DNA from: Chrysemys picta bellii
Taxonomy: Eukaryota; Chordata; Testudines; Emydidae
Reading direction: 5' to 3'
NCBI RefSeq assembly: GCF_011386835.1
Contig: NC_088799.1
Location: forward strand, 74,233,302 to 74,297,301
DNA length: 64,000 nucleotides
A model generated the notes under the pieces. It made no database searches. It was not told the DNA's origin and saw only the letters and a list, made by a program, of their open reading frames with translations. Both the position numbers and the translations under genes were made by a program. Shown piece by piece: positions 21,454 to 34,121 of this stretch. Every line of letters starts with the position of its first letter. The stretch's first letter is position 1.

Positions 21454-24400
21454 CCTTATGTTCATAGAAACATACGTAAACAGAGGTACATCTCAGAAGA
21501 GAATATCATTGAATTTTGTCTGTTTAAACTTCAGAAATAACCATTATTTTCACTACTTTTCTTAAAAAATAAAAAATGTGTAACAATATTAAAACATTGC
21601 TAACTTAAAATTTGGCATTTAGGTGACTTTCAGTTGCCTAATCATCTTTTAACTAGTTCTTTCCACTCAGAGTTCACGTTCCTTTTTTCATCAAAACCTG
21701 ATTCTGTCTAGCTATTAAATGCTTATGTATGTAATTGTAAAAATCAATTAATTCCATTGTGACAGTTCAAGGTAGTCTATGAGAACAGGTCCTGGGGGAT
21801 TGCTAACTCTCATTACCGTTACTGGGAGTTATCCACGTAATTCCCTTCACAATGATTTGCAAATCTACCCCTTAATTTAATGCTTTAAATATTATTTTTG
21901 TTCAGTGATAAAACTGGAAAAGATCCTGGTAAAAGCCATGTTTTATCTGCTCATTTCATTTGCATTGCTACAGGAACTGAATAGTTTCAAATGATAAGCC
22001 ATTGATTCCAAAGCTACAGAATTAGGGATAATACATTGTTCAGTTGAAATTGGTATGTTTAAGTGCTCTGAGACGGTCATCAAAAGTATCTTCCCTGAGA
22101 TACTGGATTATTACCTTGTTTTCTTCAATATTTATTTTATCATCACATTTCTTGATAAACATAAATTAATTTGCAGTGCACTCCAAAAATCATTAAGAAA
22201 ATATGTTAAGTAGAGTCAGTGAAGGCATACATGTCATAACTATGTCAAAACCAAGATATTATTCACCAGATTGTCATTTAGTGTAAATTGGCATAGTTGG
22301 CATCAACTGAAGTCAATGGAGCTATGATGATTTACACTAAATGAGGATTTGACCCTAATTTTCAAAGAAGAGGTGACTCATTGTTTATCATTAATTCAAG
22401 ATTAGAAGAAATGTGGATAAGGATAAAAGGAAGACTGACATGTTTTGTGGTGTTAGTCCTTCATTTTCAGGACATCAGTGATGCACACCAGGATTAAAAA
22501 ATTTCCAAATCTCAGGAGCCTAAGTCTCATTGAAAGGCAATGGAACTTCAGCTCCTGTCACTTAGTCGCTTTTGAAATTTTAACCTGATCCCAACCCACC
22601 TCTTGGCAAGCAAATTATATGTGAAAGGTTCTTCAAATGGAAAGAGAAGCAGCTGGATGTTTGAGAGTGACATTTTGTGAAATGTTGTAAGTCTGATATG
22701 TGTCAAAACAATTTCCACAGCCCTAGAGATCAACTAGAATTACTTTTGAGAGAGATCTTTATGCATTCTTCATCAATGATATGTTCAGTGCCTCCTTAGC
22801 CCATCTCTTCATTGAAAGTGAAAAATTAGTCACAATTTTGTAATATGGAAGTGTAATATTCCTTATTGTCAAAGTGTTGGGAAAATCACCTTTCAGCTGC
22901 ATTCTGAATGGATATGAGTAGAAGACATCATTTGTCAAGGCCAGAAAAAAGAATGTGTTGTAATCAAAGCCTGGAGTTTAGTTCTGTGACTTGATCCCAT
23001 GCTACCTTAAACTTAATAGCACATCAGACATCTGACAGAACAGACCTAATATTGCTTTTTGTACTGGACAGTTTTGTGGCCATGTTGTATTAGCAATTTA
23101 AATAAACTTTAAATTGTTATTCCTGTGGAGGGGAGACAGCTAATTGCACAAAATTTATGGGCATTTTGTCTTATTTAGTGAAAATGATCTTGATAATAAA
23201 ATAACATATTTTTTTACTATAAAGATAGATGAGTGACTAAAATCAATATGTTGTGATTACAATCTGGTCTAGTGAAATTATTTAGACAAAAAAAGTGCCC
23301 CCATTTCTAAATTACAGGATTGGATTACAGTAAAATAGCTTATCAATTTTTGGTCTCTTTCATTATCTTATACAATATAAAAACTAACAATTATTTATTC
23401 AATTTGTAAAGTGATTTCACATCTAACTAAAAGTGCCAGGTTGATACTACTTGGATTGAGGTCTGAATCCCATGATTATCCATACAAAGATATAGCAATG
23501 GGATTGCAAACTTCATCACTCTATTGATATTCCTCAAACCTGACCCTAAGGGACCACTTCTATTGCTGTAAGAGAATTCAGTCTTTATACCATCAGGTTA
23601 TGGCCCTTCTAGTAAGAGTGCCATTATGGTTTTTTTTATTATGTAAATAGCTGTCTGACCGAAATAGATCAAAGTTCCCCATCTTGTTTCATATAGACCC
23701 ATGAACAGTTATCAAATTCTAATATGTTTGTCACTGCCAACATTGGTTAGATTTCAGTCAGTGACCATTTATAAAGTTCATATATATTTAGATAACTTTA
23801 TAAACACTTGGAGGTAACTATATATAATCTGATGGATTAGGCCTATTAGAAACAAATCCAAACCTGTTTCATTAATAAATTCAATTTAGTTTATATGTTT
23901 TAGATTATTAGAATTTTAATGAGACCTCACTCTCACTTACTGACAGCAAAATCTGGGAGGAACTTGTCTCATGTATCATTGGTAAAAATGGAGATCCGGC
24001 CATGCAACTCATTCTATATCTATATTTTATATTCAGTTCCACCTCACCCCCCACACACACACATACTGTATATCCCCAACTGCCCCCAACCTACTTTAAA
24101 AATATATATTATTTCAACAGCTTAGACCATGACCCCATCTCTATATAAGCCCTCTTCCTCCTGCTATTCATTGGGTTAGGAGACCACTGGAACTCCAAAG
24201 GTTATCCCGCTGCTATCCAGGAGGTAGAAGTTGATCCCTGCTGGTGTTATATATAAAATGTCAAAGTCCACTGCTAATCTTCACCTTATTGGTCTCCCTG
24301 ACACCCATGTGCTCTGTCAAGTCCATTCAAAATTCAGTCACTAAGACAATCTTCCTTTCCTGTTGATATGATCACATCCCTCACCCACTTTGGGATCCTC

Positions 24401-24660
24401 CAGTGGCTCCCACATTTGTCATACATAACTTCAAATTTATCATCTTCAAGGCTCTACATAGCTATGCACTTCTCTCTTGTGTCACCTTCTCTCTCCTGGT
24501 GATGTAAGCCTTTATGCCCCATTTATATGCTTCACCCATGACCATCTAGAACTGTTTTGCAGATCACACCATGTATGGGAGATGCCTTTGTGAGCTACTC
24601 TCATAAGCCACTACCCTCTCTTCATTTAAGACACCCCCTTGAAGAACCATTTTTGGCTGC
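21454..24660. other. Gene-poor AT-rich sequence
   Basis: No gene supported. One small inverted repeat, CATTTAGTGTAAAT at 22275-22288 and ATTTACACTAAATG at 22330-22343, surrounds 'tgaagtcaatggagctatga', a phrase of a common sauropsid interspersed repeat. Confidence 0.5.
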
Positions 24661-27425
24661 TACCCCTACAGAAAATTAGGGCCCAATTCAGCAACCTCCT
24701 TATGACACCTGTCTAACTTAAAGCACCTGAGTAGTCCCAGTACCTTGCTGAACTGACACCTAGTTGACTAAGTCATCTACTTATCCAATTTCACTTATTC
24801 AGCTCATATATGCAATGATCATCTGTATTATGGATGAAGGAAATATAGAGAGAGGGACATGAAAATACTGGAATTTAAGGTGGGCACTAGTGTGGGGGGA
24901 AAAGACTTCAGGATTGAATTGTAATGAGAGTGTGGGTGTGGAGGAATTTAACATATAAAACTTAAAAACAAACAACCAGTATGTCTGTAATCACCCTGAT
25001 AATTTTGCTTATGTATGTTCCTTCCTACCCCACTTTTTCTGTGCTCTTCAGTATAGAGACTGTGTTGTCACCTAAGTTTGGAAACCAGCTGTAACACTGA
25101 GCATGCTGCTGCCATCTGAATAATAGAAAATACTATGTAGCATAACAGCTATTTAATTCAAACAATTAGATACATATCAAAGAGATAATAAAACCACAGG
25201 GCAGCAATCAGAGATTTTAATTTCATTTTAACCCTTTAAAATCTTTTTGAAACAAAAAAAGAAAAAATGATTTTCCTTTAAATCCTGACTATTGGAAGGG
25301 CCATTTGGCTATTTCACTGCATGAGTGGGTGTTTTCCTATTTATAAAAATAGCTAAATGTTGCTCAACCACTTACTTATCAGCTAATAAAATGCTTTTCA
25401 AAGCACAGAAGCTAAACCTTAATGCACATATATTTTCTTAGTCAATCACTACTTAATTAACATAGTTGACCATCCTGTCCTGTTACCTCTACATGAAATG
25501 TTTGATTAAGCAGAAGGTACTTAGGATTCAAACACAATCTAAATGTTCTCAAACTTACAGTTATAAATCACACACAAATAATAATTAGCAACAGTGCCCA
25601 CCCCTACTCAGGTACACAAAGGAAGAGAAAGGCAAGTTTCAAGAAGCATTCTCTTATTGCACTCCTGTGCAGAGGTCTGGTATAGTCTTACTGGAGAGCA
25701 CCCACATTGCTATCTGCCGCTAACATCAGCTACTCAAAAGAATGCCTCCCACCTGAATGGGGTGTGAAGCTGCCATTGCAGTTTTTCCTTCATGGGAGCA
25801 GACCGCCGAGACCCCTAGATTTTGGCTGAATCAGAGTTCTTGCGGCAGCAGAGCCTCTTTGCTCCCTGCAACAGACTTTTGGCTGCCAAAATTAGAATTT
25901 TAACTTCAGAACTCTTTATCTCTACACCATAATGGTCCTCTACTAAGTGCATGGTAGCACAAATAATGGGCTGTATTTTGCCACTTTACCTTAAAACAAA
26001 AAAGTCTACGAAATGCTTTAACATCAACTGTTTTAATGCTGACAAGATCCTCGGTTTTCTTGATATGATTTTGTTTTTCCTATGAGTTGTCCAAAATCAA
26101 AATCAGCATACTAGTGATGTGTCAAAATAGCAATAAAATTAACGTTTTGTCCTACCTCTGAATTTGGCATGGAAGCAGAAAATATCAAGTGATAGCACAA
26201 TGCTGCAAAAAGTCTTGAGTTGTGGTGCAATTTAAAATAATAAGTGGCAATACACAAGTGTTTTCTCACTGTTCAGTGAAAGATGATTTCAAAGAACTCT
26301 CTAACCCACTTCCTATTTCTTTTGCCCTTGGTCTGCTGACTAATATTTGCATTTCTCCTAAAACAACATATCTTCCTCCCTAGATGGAAATTCCTGATAA
26401 ATGCTTTCCGTTGAACTTCCTTCAGCATCTACATTAAACAACACTGATGCCAGGGATCATTTCCTGAGGTCTTTGCTTTCTACTTTCTGAACAACATGCA
26501 GTATCCTCAAGAGTCCATCATGACTGCCTGCTACCAGTACTTTTGTTGTTCAGTCTTGGGAAGGTTTCCAATCTTAATTATAATTATTTTAGGAATTGTT
26601 CCAGAATTGGTCTCCTGGTTATTCTTTTGGGAACTTCTGACTATGAGTTAAAGGAAAATAAAATGACTTAATCTGAATAAGCTACTATTCTTAATCAGAG
26701 ATTCACGCATTAAGCCAATTCTAGGGATAACCTTAAGAATCATTCTACCTTGGTTAGGAGTATAGTTCTGAAATATTTGCAGAAACATTTTGAAAATAAA
26801 TTGAAACTTATTGTTTTGGGGTTTCATGTAAAAGCTTGTATCTGAGACAACAGTCATTGAAGTCTTTGCTTAGGTTTCAAGTTTTGAGAGATTTTTTTTT
26901 AAAACAATCCAAGTCAGACTGAGTAGTTATAACTGAGTTTTGTTTTGTGTTTCAGGTTCAAATGAACCCAAAATACAAAGTGAAACTGGAGTGGTACCAA
27001 CCAAAACAAACTGAAATCAAAGGAAGTGTTCATAAAACCCCAGATCATGTGAGTTCAAAGTTTCGCAGTACTGTAAATTTAGCCGTTATCATATACATTT
27101 TGTTCTCTCAGATAATAGCTCCCAGAAAAACAACCATAAAAGGTAAAATTCCAGAAAATAGTAAAGATGCAAATAAATTGGACTGAAACACCTAACACAG
27201 AGGGTTTGGGGCTCCATCGGTAGGATGTGTTGTGGCTGCTTTGAAAGGCAGGGAGGTGAAAGGGGTAGCAGCTCTACATAGCATGATTTCTCTTCAGACC
27301 TGTTGGAAAGAATCTGTGCAAGATAATGCTGACCACTTTAGCGTTATCTTCCCTGCAATCCCTATGTGCAATGTCAAAAAATTAGGGGCTGAGGTGAAAA
27401 TATTTGTATTTCTGTAGCACCTACG
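24661..27425. other. Gene-poor sequence with old repeat text
   Basis: 24665-24780 ('ggcccaattcagcaacctcc ... gagtagtcccagtaccttgctgaactga') resembles the same amniote repeat family as 10500-10640 and 61610-61700. A pyrimidine run ending in CAG at 26940-26955 resembles a splice acceptor followed by an open frame to 27186, but there is no matching donor or homology to support an exon. Confidence 0.4.
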
Positions 27426-27427
27426 GC

Positions 27428-27720
27428 AGTGGTCTCCAACCTTTTTATGCACAAGATCACTTTTTGAATTTAAGATCAAGCCAGAATCTGCCCTGCCCCT
27501 TCCCCAAGGCCCCGCCCCACTCACTCCATTCCCTCTCCCTCCATCACTCGCTCTCCTGCACCCTCACTTTCACCGGGCTGGGGCAGGAGGTGGGGGTGCA
27601 GGCTCTGGGCTGGGGCTGAGGGGTTTGGAATGTGGGAGGGGGCTCCAGGCTGAGCCTGGGGCAGAGGGTTGGGGTGCAGCAGTGAGGGGTGCAAGCTCTG
27701 GTAGGGAGTTTGGGGTTTTG
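27428..27720. mobile_element. hAT element, left end only
   Basis: Starts CAGTGGTCTCCAACCTTTTT, a typical hAT (Charlie-like) terminal repeat, followed by 'gcacaagatcactttttga' and a G-rich interior of repeated 'ggggctgaggggtttggaat' phrases. The right terminal repeat is not present before unique sequence resumes near 27720, so the copy is truncated. Confidence 0.65.
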
Positions 27721-28267
27721 ATGGTAATATGCTGTCACAAGCACAACTGAATGTTTCCTGAGAAGCTGTAACAATTTTTAAGGGAACAAAACAGACTGTG
27801 GTATGTGCTTCTCTCTCTTTTCCCAAACAGAATTTTCATGAGTCTATTCTCCTTGCATGATATGACCAGGGAAAAAAGGTTAGAAGCAGCTCCCACTTCA
27901 TTCATCCTCCATATGAAACAAAAAAAGCATCTGATGACAGGTGAACCTGAGAAGGTCTGGCACTTCAGTTTAGATAAGTATGTGAGCTTCTGAAGTTTAT
28001 CAGAAATTTATTGGAATTTATCTAAGTAGTTTTACCTCGAAATAGAGTTGGAACTCTAAGGAGAACAGGCTGTCTGATGATCTGACCAGGTAGAAAATGC
28101 CACAGACAGATTTTTTTTCCAGTATTCTACACGATCTGTTCCTGATTATTTCATGGACCCTTTCTGAACTAAAGTAGGCAGAGGAGAATTAAGACAGGCT
28201 CCACAAAACTGAGCCCTGCACTGATGTGGGGGCCCATTGACCCATGAAGTTAAACTGAAATATTTTA

Positions 28268-28268
<1 letters not shown>

Positions 28269-28333
<65 letters not shown>
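28269..28333. repeat. Compound microsatellite (TG)n(AG)n
   Basis: About 22 TG units pass directly into about 11 AG units. The open frame that runs through it (a poly Cys-Val followed by Arg-Glu) is an artefact of the repeat. Confidence 0.98.
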
Positions 28334-28336
<3 letters not shown>

Positions 28337-30655
28337 ATCAGAGAACTCTGGAGTCTATGGGAATCGGGGAGTAGGGAGGGAACCTTGGCATTTGGGTTCT
28401 GCCTTCCACAATTGCAAATCTGCTTCTTGCCTCTGCCCCTGCCTCTTTATTTCTTCTCTCAACGGGCAAGTTGCAAGTTCCCTCTTATGAGTGCTGCAGG
28501 TACACTAAATGGTGTACCTGCACCACATCCTCCACCACCCTGACTAGCCCAGAACCTGTCTTCTATTGGCCAGGGCTGGTCTGAAGGTTGGTGTGCACCT
28601 CAGATCACTTGAGAATAATTTGTGAGCCAGGGGGACTGACGGAGGAGGAGAGATGCAATAATGGGCAGCCAACATGATTTGTGTGTCAGTGGCAAAATGT
28701 GCTGGAGATGGTTTATGTGCCTGCTTTTGCCTTCACTCTGTTACTATGAAACACCTCAGTGAACCAACCAAATGGTGCTGAGGGCCACCACCAAACCAGA
28801 GCAGCAAAAAAGCATAAATCTGTTGAGTGGGGGAGAGGTTACAATCAAAGAGGGAAGGAAGAATAAGAAAAACCTTGGGACTCTATGGGGATAAGAACAA
28901 AAGAGAAGGGAGTTCTATGAGAAAAATAATGGGGGAAGAGGAGAAGAAAGAGCTTTTAGGGCTGAAGGAGAGCAATGCAAACGGAGAAGAAAGGCCCTTA
29001 GTACTCCTAGGTGTAGGGCATTGAGGCAAGGGGAGTAAGAGGAGCCTTTTGGGGCTTGGTGTGAGAGGCAATGTAGGGGGAAAAAGCACTTTGCTTATTT
29101 AGCTCATAGCTCCATACTTCAAGGGAAAGCCAGGTTTTAATAGTTAGAATGCTTTTGTTACCCCCCAAAAATGCTGAAAGAAGACATTTTAACAACACTT
29201 GCCTCCGTGGTTAGCGCTGCAATCTTACTGTGGGCTCTTCTAATTGTTAGCCAAGAGGATGATCAGAATGACCCAGAATTCTAAGGCTTAAAAAATCCCT
29301 AGAAAAAACTCCAGTTGAAAAGAAATCTTAAGGTTACAATGGAGTTGAGCGAAAAAAAATCTGTTTCCTATCGCTTCTTGAACAGATAACAGAAATTATT
29401 ATTTTCAAAAAATGTGTGAATGTCCTGTGAATTATTCTTTGACAATGCACAGGTTACAAATAATCTTTTGTGAAAATTTGCAAGTCAGAATTTGTTATAT
29501 AATTCACTTCGTATTGTTACTGTTCTCTGGTTGAATGACTTCCATCATTAGCTAGTGCAAAATGGCAATTTTGAAATAGAAAATAAAAGTCTTAATTAGA
29601 GAGGGATTTTCAAAAATGCTCAGGCTTGCCTCTCCTTCCATCAAGATCAGTGGGAGTTTGACTTCAGTAGGAGAAGAGTTGAGCCAACAGGAGCATTTTT
29701 TTGAAAATTCCAACCAAAGTAAATATTCTTATGCAGTCTTAAAATTTGTTTTTTCCAAATTTGAGCACTTTGGAAGAAGCAAATCCAAAAGATAACACAT
29801 ACAGTTGAAATGGAAGTTGCTATGTCTAATGGCTAGTTACATATAATATTTTCTACTATTCATTAAGCTTTAATCACAGATTTAGCATAAATACAAGAAT
29901 CTCTTGGTTGGATTGTACCTGTATCAAGGCCCCATTTCTTAAAAACTAAAAAGGAGATTAAGATCAATGTCAGAGAAGCAGTAGCACATTGTACTACATT
30001 ATATAAGATATAGTTTTGCAAATGTACTCACCACTCCTTCTTCCTGAGTTGAGGGAGATGAAGTATGTCAAAGAAGTGACATGCTTGATTTATGAGCTAG
30101 AGAGGAAGGCTGCTAACCTTGCTCCTTTCTAGTACCATGGCTGTCTGATTAATGGAGTGTCATTAGTGCCAGTCTTGAGAACAATGTGTCACACCTTCCA
30201 AACTAACAAAAGGTAGTCAGCAGAACTAGATTGGTGGGGGGAGGGGGGAACTAGAGATAAAAGGCACCTGATTTCAGAATTCACATAGTAATTAATGCCA
30301 AAGTTCTGCCATCCTTGCTCATAGTGAATAGTAATTTACTCTGTGAGTAGGTGCCTTAAAATAAATGAATCTAATTCTGAAACAACTTACTCTGCAATTT
30401 GAATAAGGGTGGCAGGACCTGATCTTCATTGTTTGTTCATTTAAATGTTGCCATAGAATCAATAATTAGTCTAGTAATTTCTTTCCAGAATCTAAAGCTG
30501 CCTTGAACTGGTGGAAAACTTTCTTATAGGATACTGTCAAACCGAAGGAATAGACATTCCCTATTGTTTAGTTAAGATTGTTTAGACTTTATAGAATTGC
30601 TTTAGTTTGCTTGCAGTATATAAGAAGTAAGATAAAACATAGGACTCTATTAAGT
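28334..30655. other. Gene-poor sequence
   Basis: No gene supported. 28820-29080 is purine-rich and gives chance frames on both strands. Confidence 0.5.
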
Positions 30656-30656
30656 A

Positions 30657-31620
30657 CAGTAACTCCTGACTTAACGTTGTAGTTATGTTCCTGAAAAATG
30701 CAACTTTAGGCTAAACAATGTTAAGTGAATCAAATTTCCCCATAAGAATTAATATAAATAGGAGGGGTTAGGTTCCAGGGAATTTTTTTTTTGCCAGACA
30801 AAAGACATTATATGTGGTTTGACTCACAGCTGTAACTAGGTAAGTGAATATCCTCTGGCCCCAGAACTCTGGCTAGGGTGTGGGCCAACAACACCCCCAC
30901 TCCTAGGCCTGAAGAGTCCTCCCCATGCAAACTCTGTGGGTTTGGGCACGGCATGGGAGCCAGGCAGAGCAGGCAAGCGGCAACACATAGGAAGGGACAC
31001 TGCTGCATCCTTCCCCAGCACCCGATTGGGATGTCTCTGCTGGTCTCTGAGCAGCAGATCACACAAATGCCTGCTCCAGTTAGTCACTGAACCCCCCACA
31101 CACACACACACCCTGGAGTGCTGGAGAGACCAGTCGTCTCCTAAGGGAACCAATCTGCTAGGTTGCATGGTACGCTTGGGACACACAATGCAGAGGCATG
31201 GGCCTCTAGATCCCTGCAGAGCTGGAGACAGCCATAGGCTTCCGGGGCCACAGGGCGCTGACTTTTCAAACTGCTGCAGGGTGCTGGACCCCTGGCTCTT
31301 CCCTGAGCCCCGCCCCACCCCGCCTCTTCACGCCCAGTTCCGCCCCCCTCCCCTGAGTGCACCGTGTCCTTGCTCCTCCCTGCTCCCTCCCAGCCTCCCT
31401 GCACGACGCAAAACAGCTGATTGCGGCGGGCAGGAGGCAAAGAGAGTAAGGGGGAGGCGCTGATCTGTGGGGCCCGCTGGTGGGTGGGAGGCACTTGTGG
31501 GGGCGGAGGGTGTTATAGTAGAACATTGCACAACTTTAAAGGAGCATGTTCTCTAATAGAACAGTGACTTAATAATGAAAGAACTTTAAGCGGGGCAACT
31601 TTAAGTGAGGAGTTACTGGA
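30657..31620. mobile_element. Tigger/pogo-like non-autonomous DNA transposon
   Basis: Left end CAGTAACTCCTGACTTAACG (from about 30657) and right end CAACTTTAAGTGAGGAGTTACTG (to about 31618; shown on plus) are inverted repeats. CAGTAA-type ends with 'CTTAACGTTG' are typical of Tigger-like mariner relatives, which duplicate TA; a TA is present at the left flank but not cleanly at the right. The interior is GC-rich (31260-31500) with a short (CA)n at 31089-31111, and its long overlapping frames on both strands are composition artefacts. Confidence 0.65.
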
Positions 31621-33721
31621 TTGTATGTATAATTTCAGGCAGTGATTCATTTTGGAAACCAGAGGGAAGAATTAAATATAATTTAGTCATTCATAACAAC
31701 TATAATTTATCTCATTAATACAAATGGCATGAGTGTTTATTGATGTCATACATTTTGAGTGTATGTATATAGATATTACCACCTTAAGTTGCATTTTTTC
31801 CAAGCAGTACCCAACTCTTCTGTGGGAGTGTAGAGTAGTGCACTCTGTTGCTCAGTCTTCACTATGATGTTGTCTTTGTTAAAGCATTTTTAATATATAT
31901 ATTACACTTTAAACATTAAGAATAAAAATTTGCATAAGTGTTGCCTGTTCAAATGTCAAGCCTCACTACAAGGCTAAAGCTAGATGAATAATATTAACCA
32001 CTTTAATCAATGAATATAAAACAGCTTTTAATAATTTTTTTGAATATTTGCTATCATTTACTCAGTTTATAGTTTGTTTTTTACATGTTCAGATTTATAC
32101 TTTTACTTTCCTCCAAAAGTATTCAAGTTTGTCACCTTCCAGGTCTGTGCAAAGTTCCCATTAAAAGGAAAATTCTGGAAGAATTTTGAACAATGGAGCT
32201 ACTCTTGGCATCTCCCTATTAAGGTAGAACATTTGTAGCTGTAAGGGGTGGTAACAGCAGCTACAAGGCCATAAACATGATTAAGAATAGTTATCAAGTT
32301 AAAACCTAAAGAGACTTCAAATAATACATTGTGTTATTTGGGGAAAATATGAGTGCTTTTTTGCAATGTATTCATAACATTATTTGATAATTGTCTTGAT
32401 TAAAAAAAAAAGAATAAAATATTCAATAACATTTCCCCATTGTTTGGCCTGCTCTACTGTATCCTGCTTTAGGCTCAATGACTTCAATGAAGTACGTATT
32501 TAAATGCCTTATTGTATTGGCATCTTGATGATCACAAGCTATTGATATGAAAGAAAAGTGCATATGCATATTGATAACTGCACATTTCTTTACAGTTATA
32601 TTTAATGGTATTTTGACTACACCCATCCTAATGATATTTAAGTGCCTGTTAGGCTTAACAATTTGCAGTTTAATTATGAAAACAACTTAGTATGTGAGTC
32701 ACTTGCATGCTAAGAACTAGAGTGAGCTTTATATTAAAACAAAAGATATTAAGGTAATCCTTGCAACATAGTATGTAAAAATAGTTTGTTACTCTAAATG
32801 TTATAGAAGATCTGGAAAAAAATATAGCAAAAGATATTGCATATGAAGACAGAGAGATTTGTAAGAAATAAATCTAACTGTTTTAATCCCATTACAGTAA
32901 ACCTTGAAGTATGTGTCAAAATACTCACCTGACGCTACCTTTAAAAATTCCTAAATTATTTTTTGGGACAAACACATTTTTCCCTAGCCTCCATCCTACT
33001 GATGATTATTTTTGACACTGTTCTGCAATTTCAGACATTTATCAGTTCTGTTAAATGTGATGTTTTTTGAGACGAAAGTGGATATGTAAAGTTACTATTT
33101 ATGTAGCTTGTTGTGACACTTTTATTACTTCCCCTACAGAAAGATTCTGAAATATATTCCCCTTTAAATATGGCCCACATAGGTTTTGTATTGAAGGAGT
33201 TATAATAATAGAATTGCCAAATGTCTCGGGCTACATAGCATGACATATTTTAGTTCATGTACTGAAGCACATTTACACTAAAACTGCTGTGGCAATCGAT
33301 ACAGAATTGCAGTGCTAGAACACCAAGAATTATTTTTAAATCTTAGCAATTTATCCTAAAAGACTGCTTAGTCAATATTAAATAGCAATGTAGGACTGCT
33401 GCTTTATAGCCTTATTTTACCATAATGTAGAAAGATAAAGTATTGATTTGTATTTGTTTTATATCCTCCAATATAATACAAGAATGTCAATTTTAAACAT
33501 TAAGATTGCATGCCTATTTTCTTATTGGTTATAAATTAAATAATAGGTACGTAAGGTAATAGTTGAAATTGGTTTGAGGCAAAATAAGTGCTGCCCAAAA
33601 CAAAATATTTTTCTCAGCTAAAGTAGTAATATTTTAAGAAAATAATCTACAGCTAGTGCATCCATCAAACTGAGCTTTCAGAAGGTCTTTTACCATTTGT
33701 ATTTGTAGCATTGCTATCTTT
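31621..33721. other. Gene-poor AT-rich sequence
   Basis: No gene, RNA or clear repeat recognised. Confidence 0.5.
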
Positions 33722-34121
33722 AATGTACAATGCAAAGGCTTTGATTTATGGGTGAGTGCACATAGTTACTTCTAGAAAAGTTGTACAATACTCCATGATG
33801 TCAGTTTGTTGGGAGCTCACTTAATTATAGACTCTGTTGGCTTGAATGAGTTTGTACCTCTGAGTTTCACTTTGAGTTTTGGGTTTGAATGAAACCAAAG
33901 ACGTACAGCCATCTGGGGACAGTTTTGCTTTATCTGGAAAAAAAACACCAAGTTTCCCCTTGAAATAAGCCAGGTCTGGCTTAGTCACAGTTCAGCTCAG
34001 GTTCTCCAAAAGTTTTGTTAAATTTGGCAAAACATTCTGGGAAAACAGGACATGTCTAATTGTTTTTTATCTTCTGTGCTGTCAAGTAGGCACCAGTATT
34101 TTGTCACCATCTTCAGAGCAT
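33722..34121. repeat. Source-like segment 1 of a composite duplication
   Basis: About 400 bp from AATGTACAATGC to CATCTTCAGAGCAT recurs at 39817-40221 in the same orientation with roughly 95 percent identity by eye. It shows no terminal repeats, poly(A) or target duplication, so it does not look like a mobile element. Confidence 0.95.

Noticed and set aside
26930..27186. Possible exon after TTTGTTTTGTGTTTCAG
   Set aside because: The acceptor looks good, but there is no recognisable protein, no donor with support and no neighbouring exon.
28269..28333. Possible CRISPR-like or phased repeat array
   Set aside because: It is a simple dinucleotide microsatellite; no spaced repeats of CRISPR type exist anywhere in the window.
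28268..28543. Frame beginning with repeated Cys-Val
   Set aside because: It reads through a (TG)n(AG)n microsatellite.
30836..31494. Overlapping open frames of 117-175 residues on both strands
   Set aside because: They coincide with the GC-rich interior of a Tigger-like element; frames on both strands at once are a composition effect.
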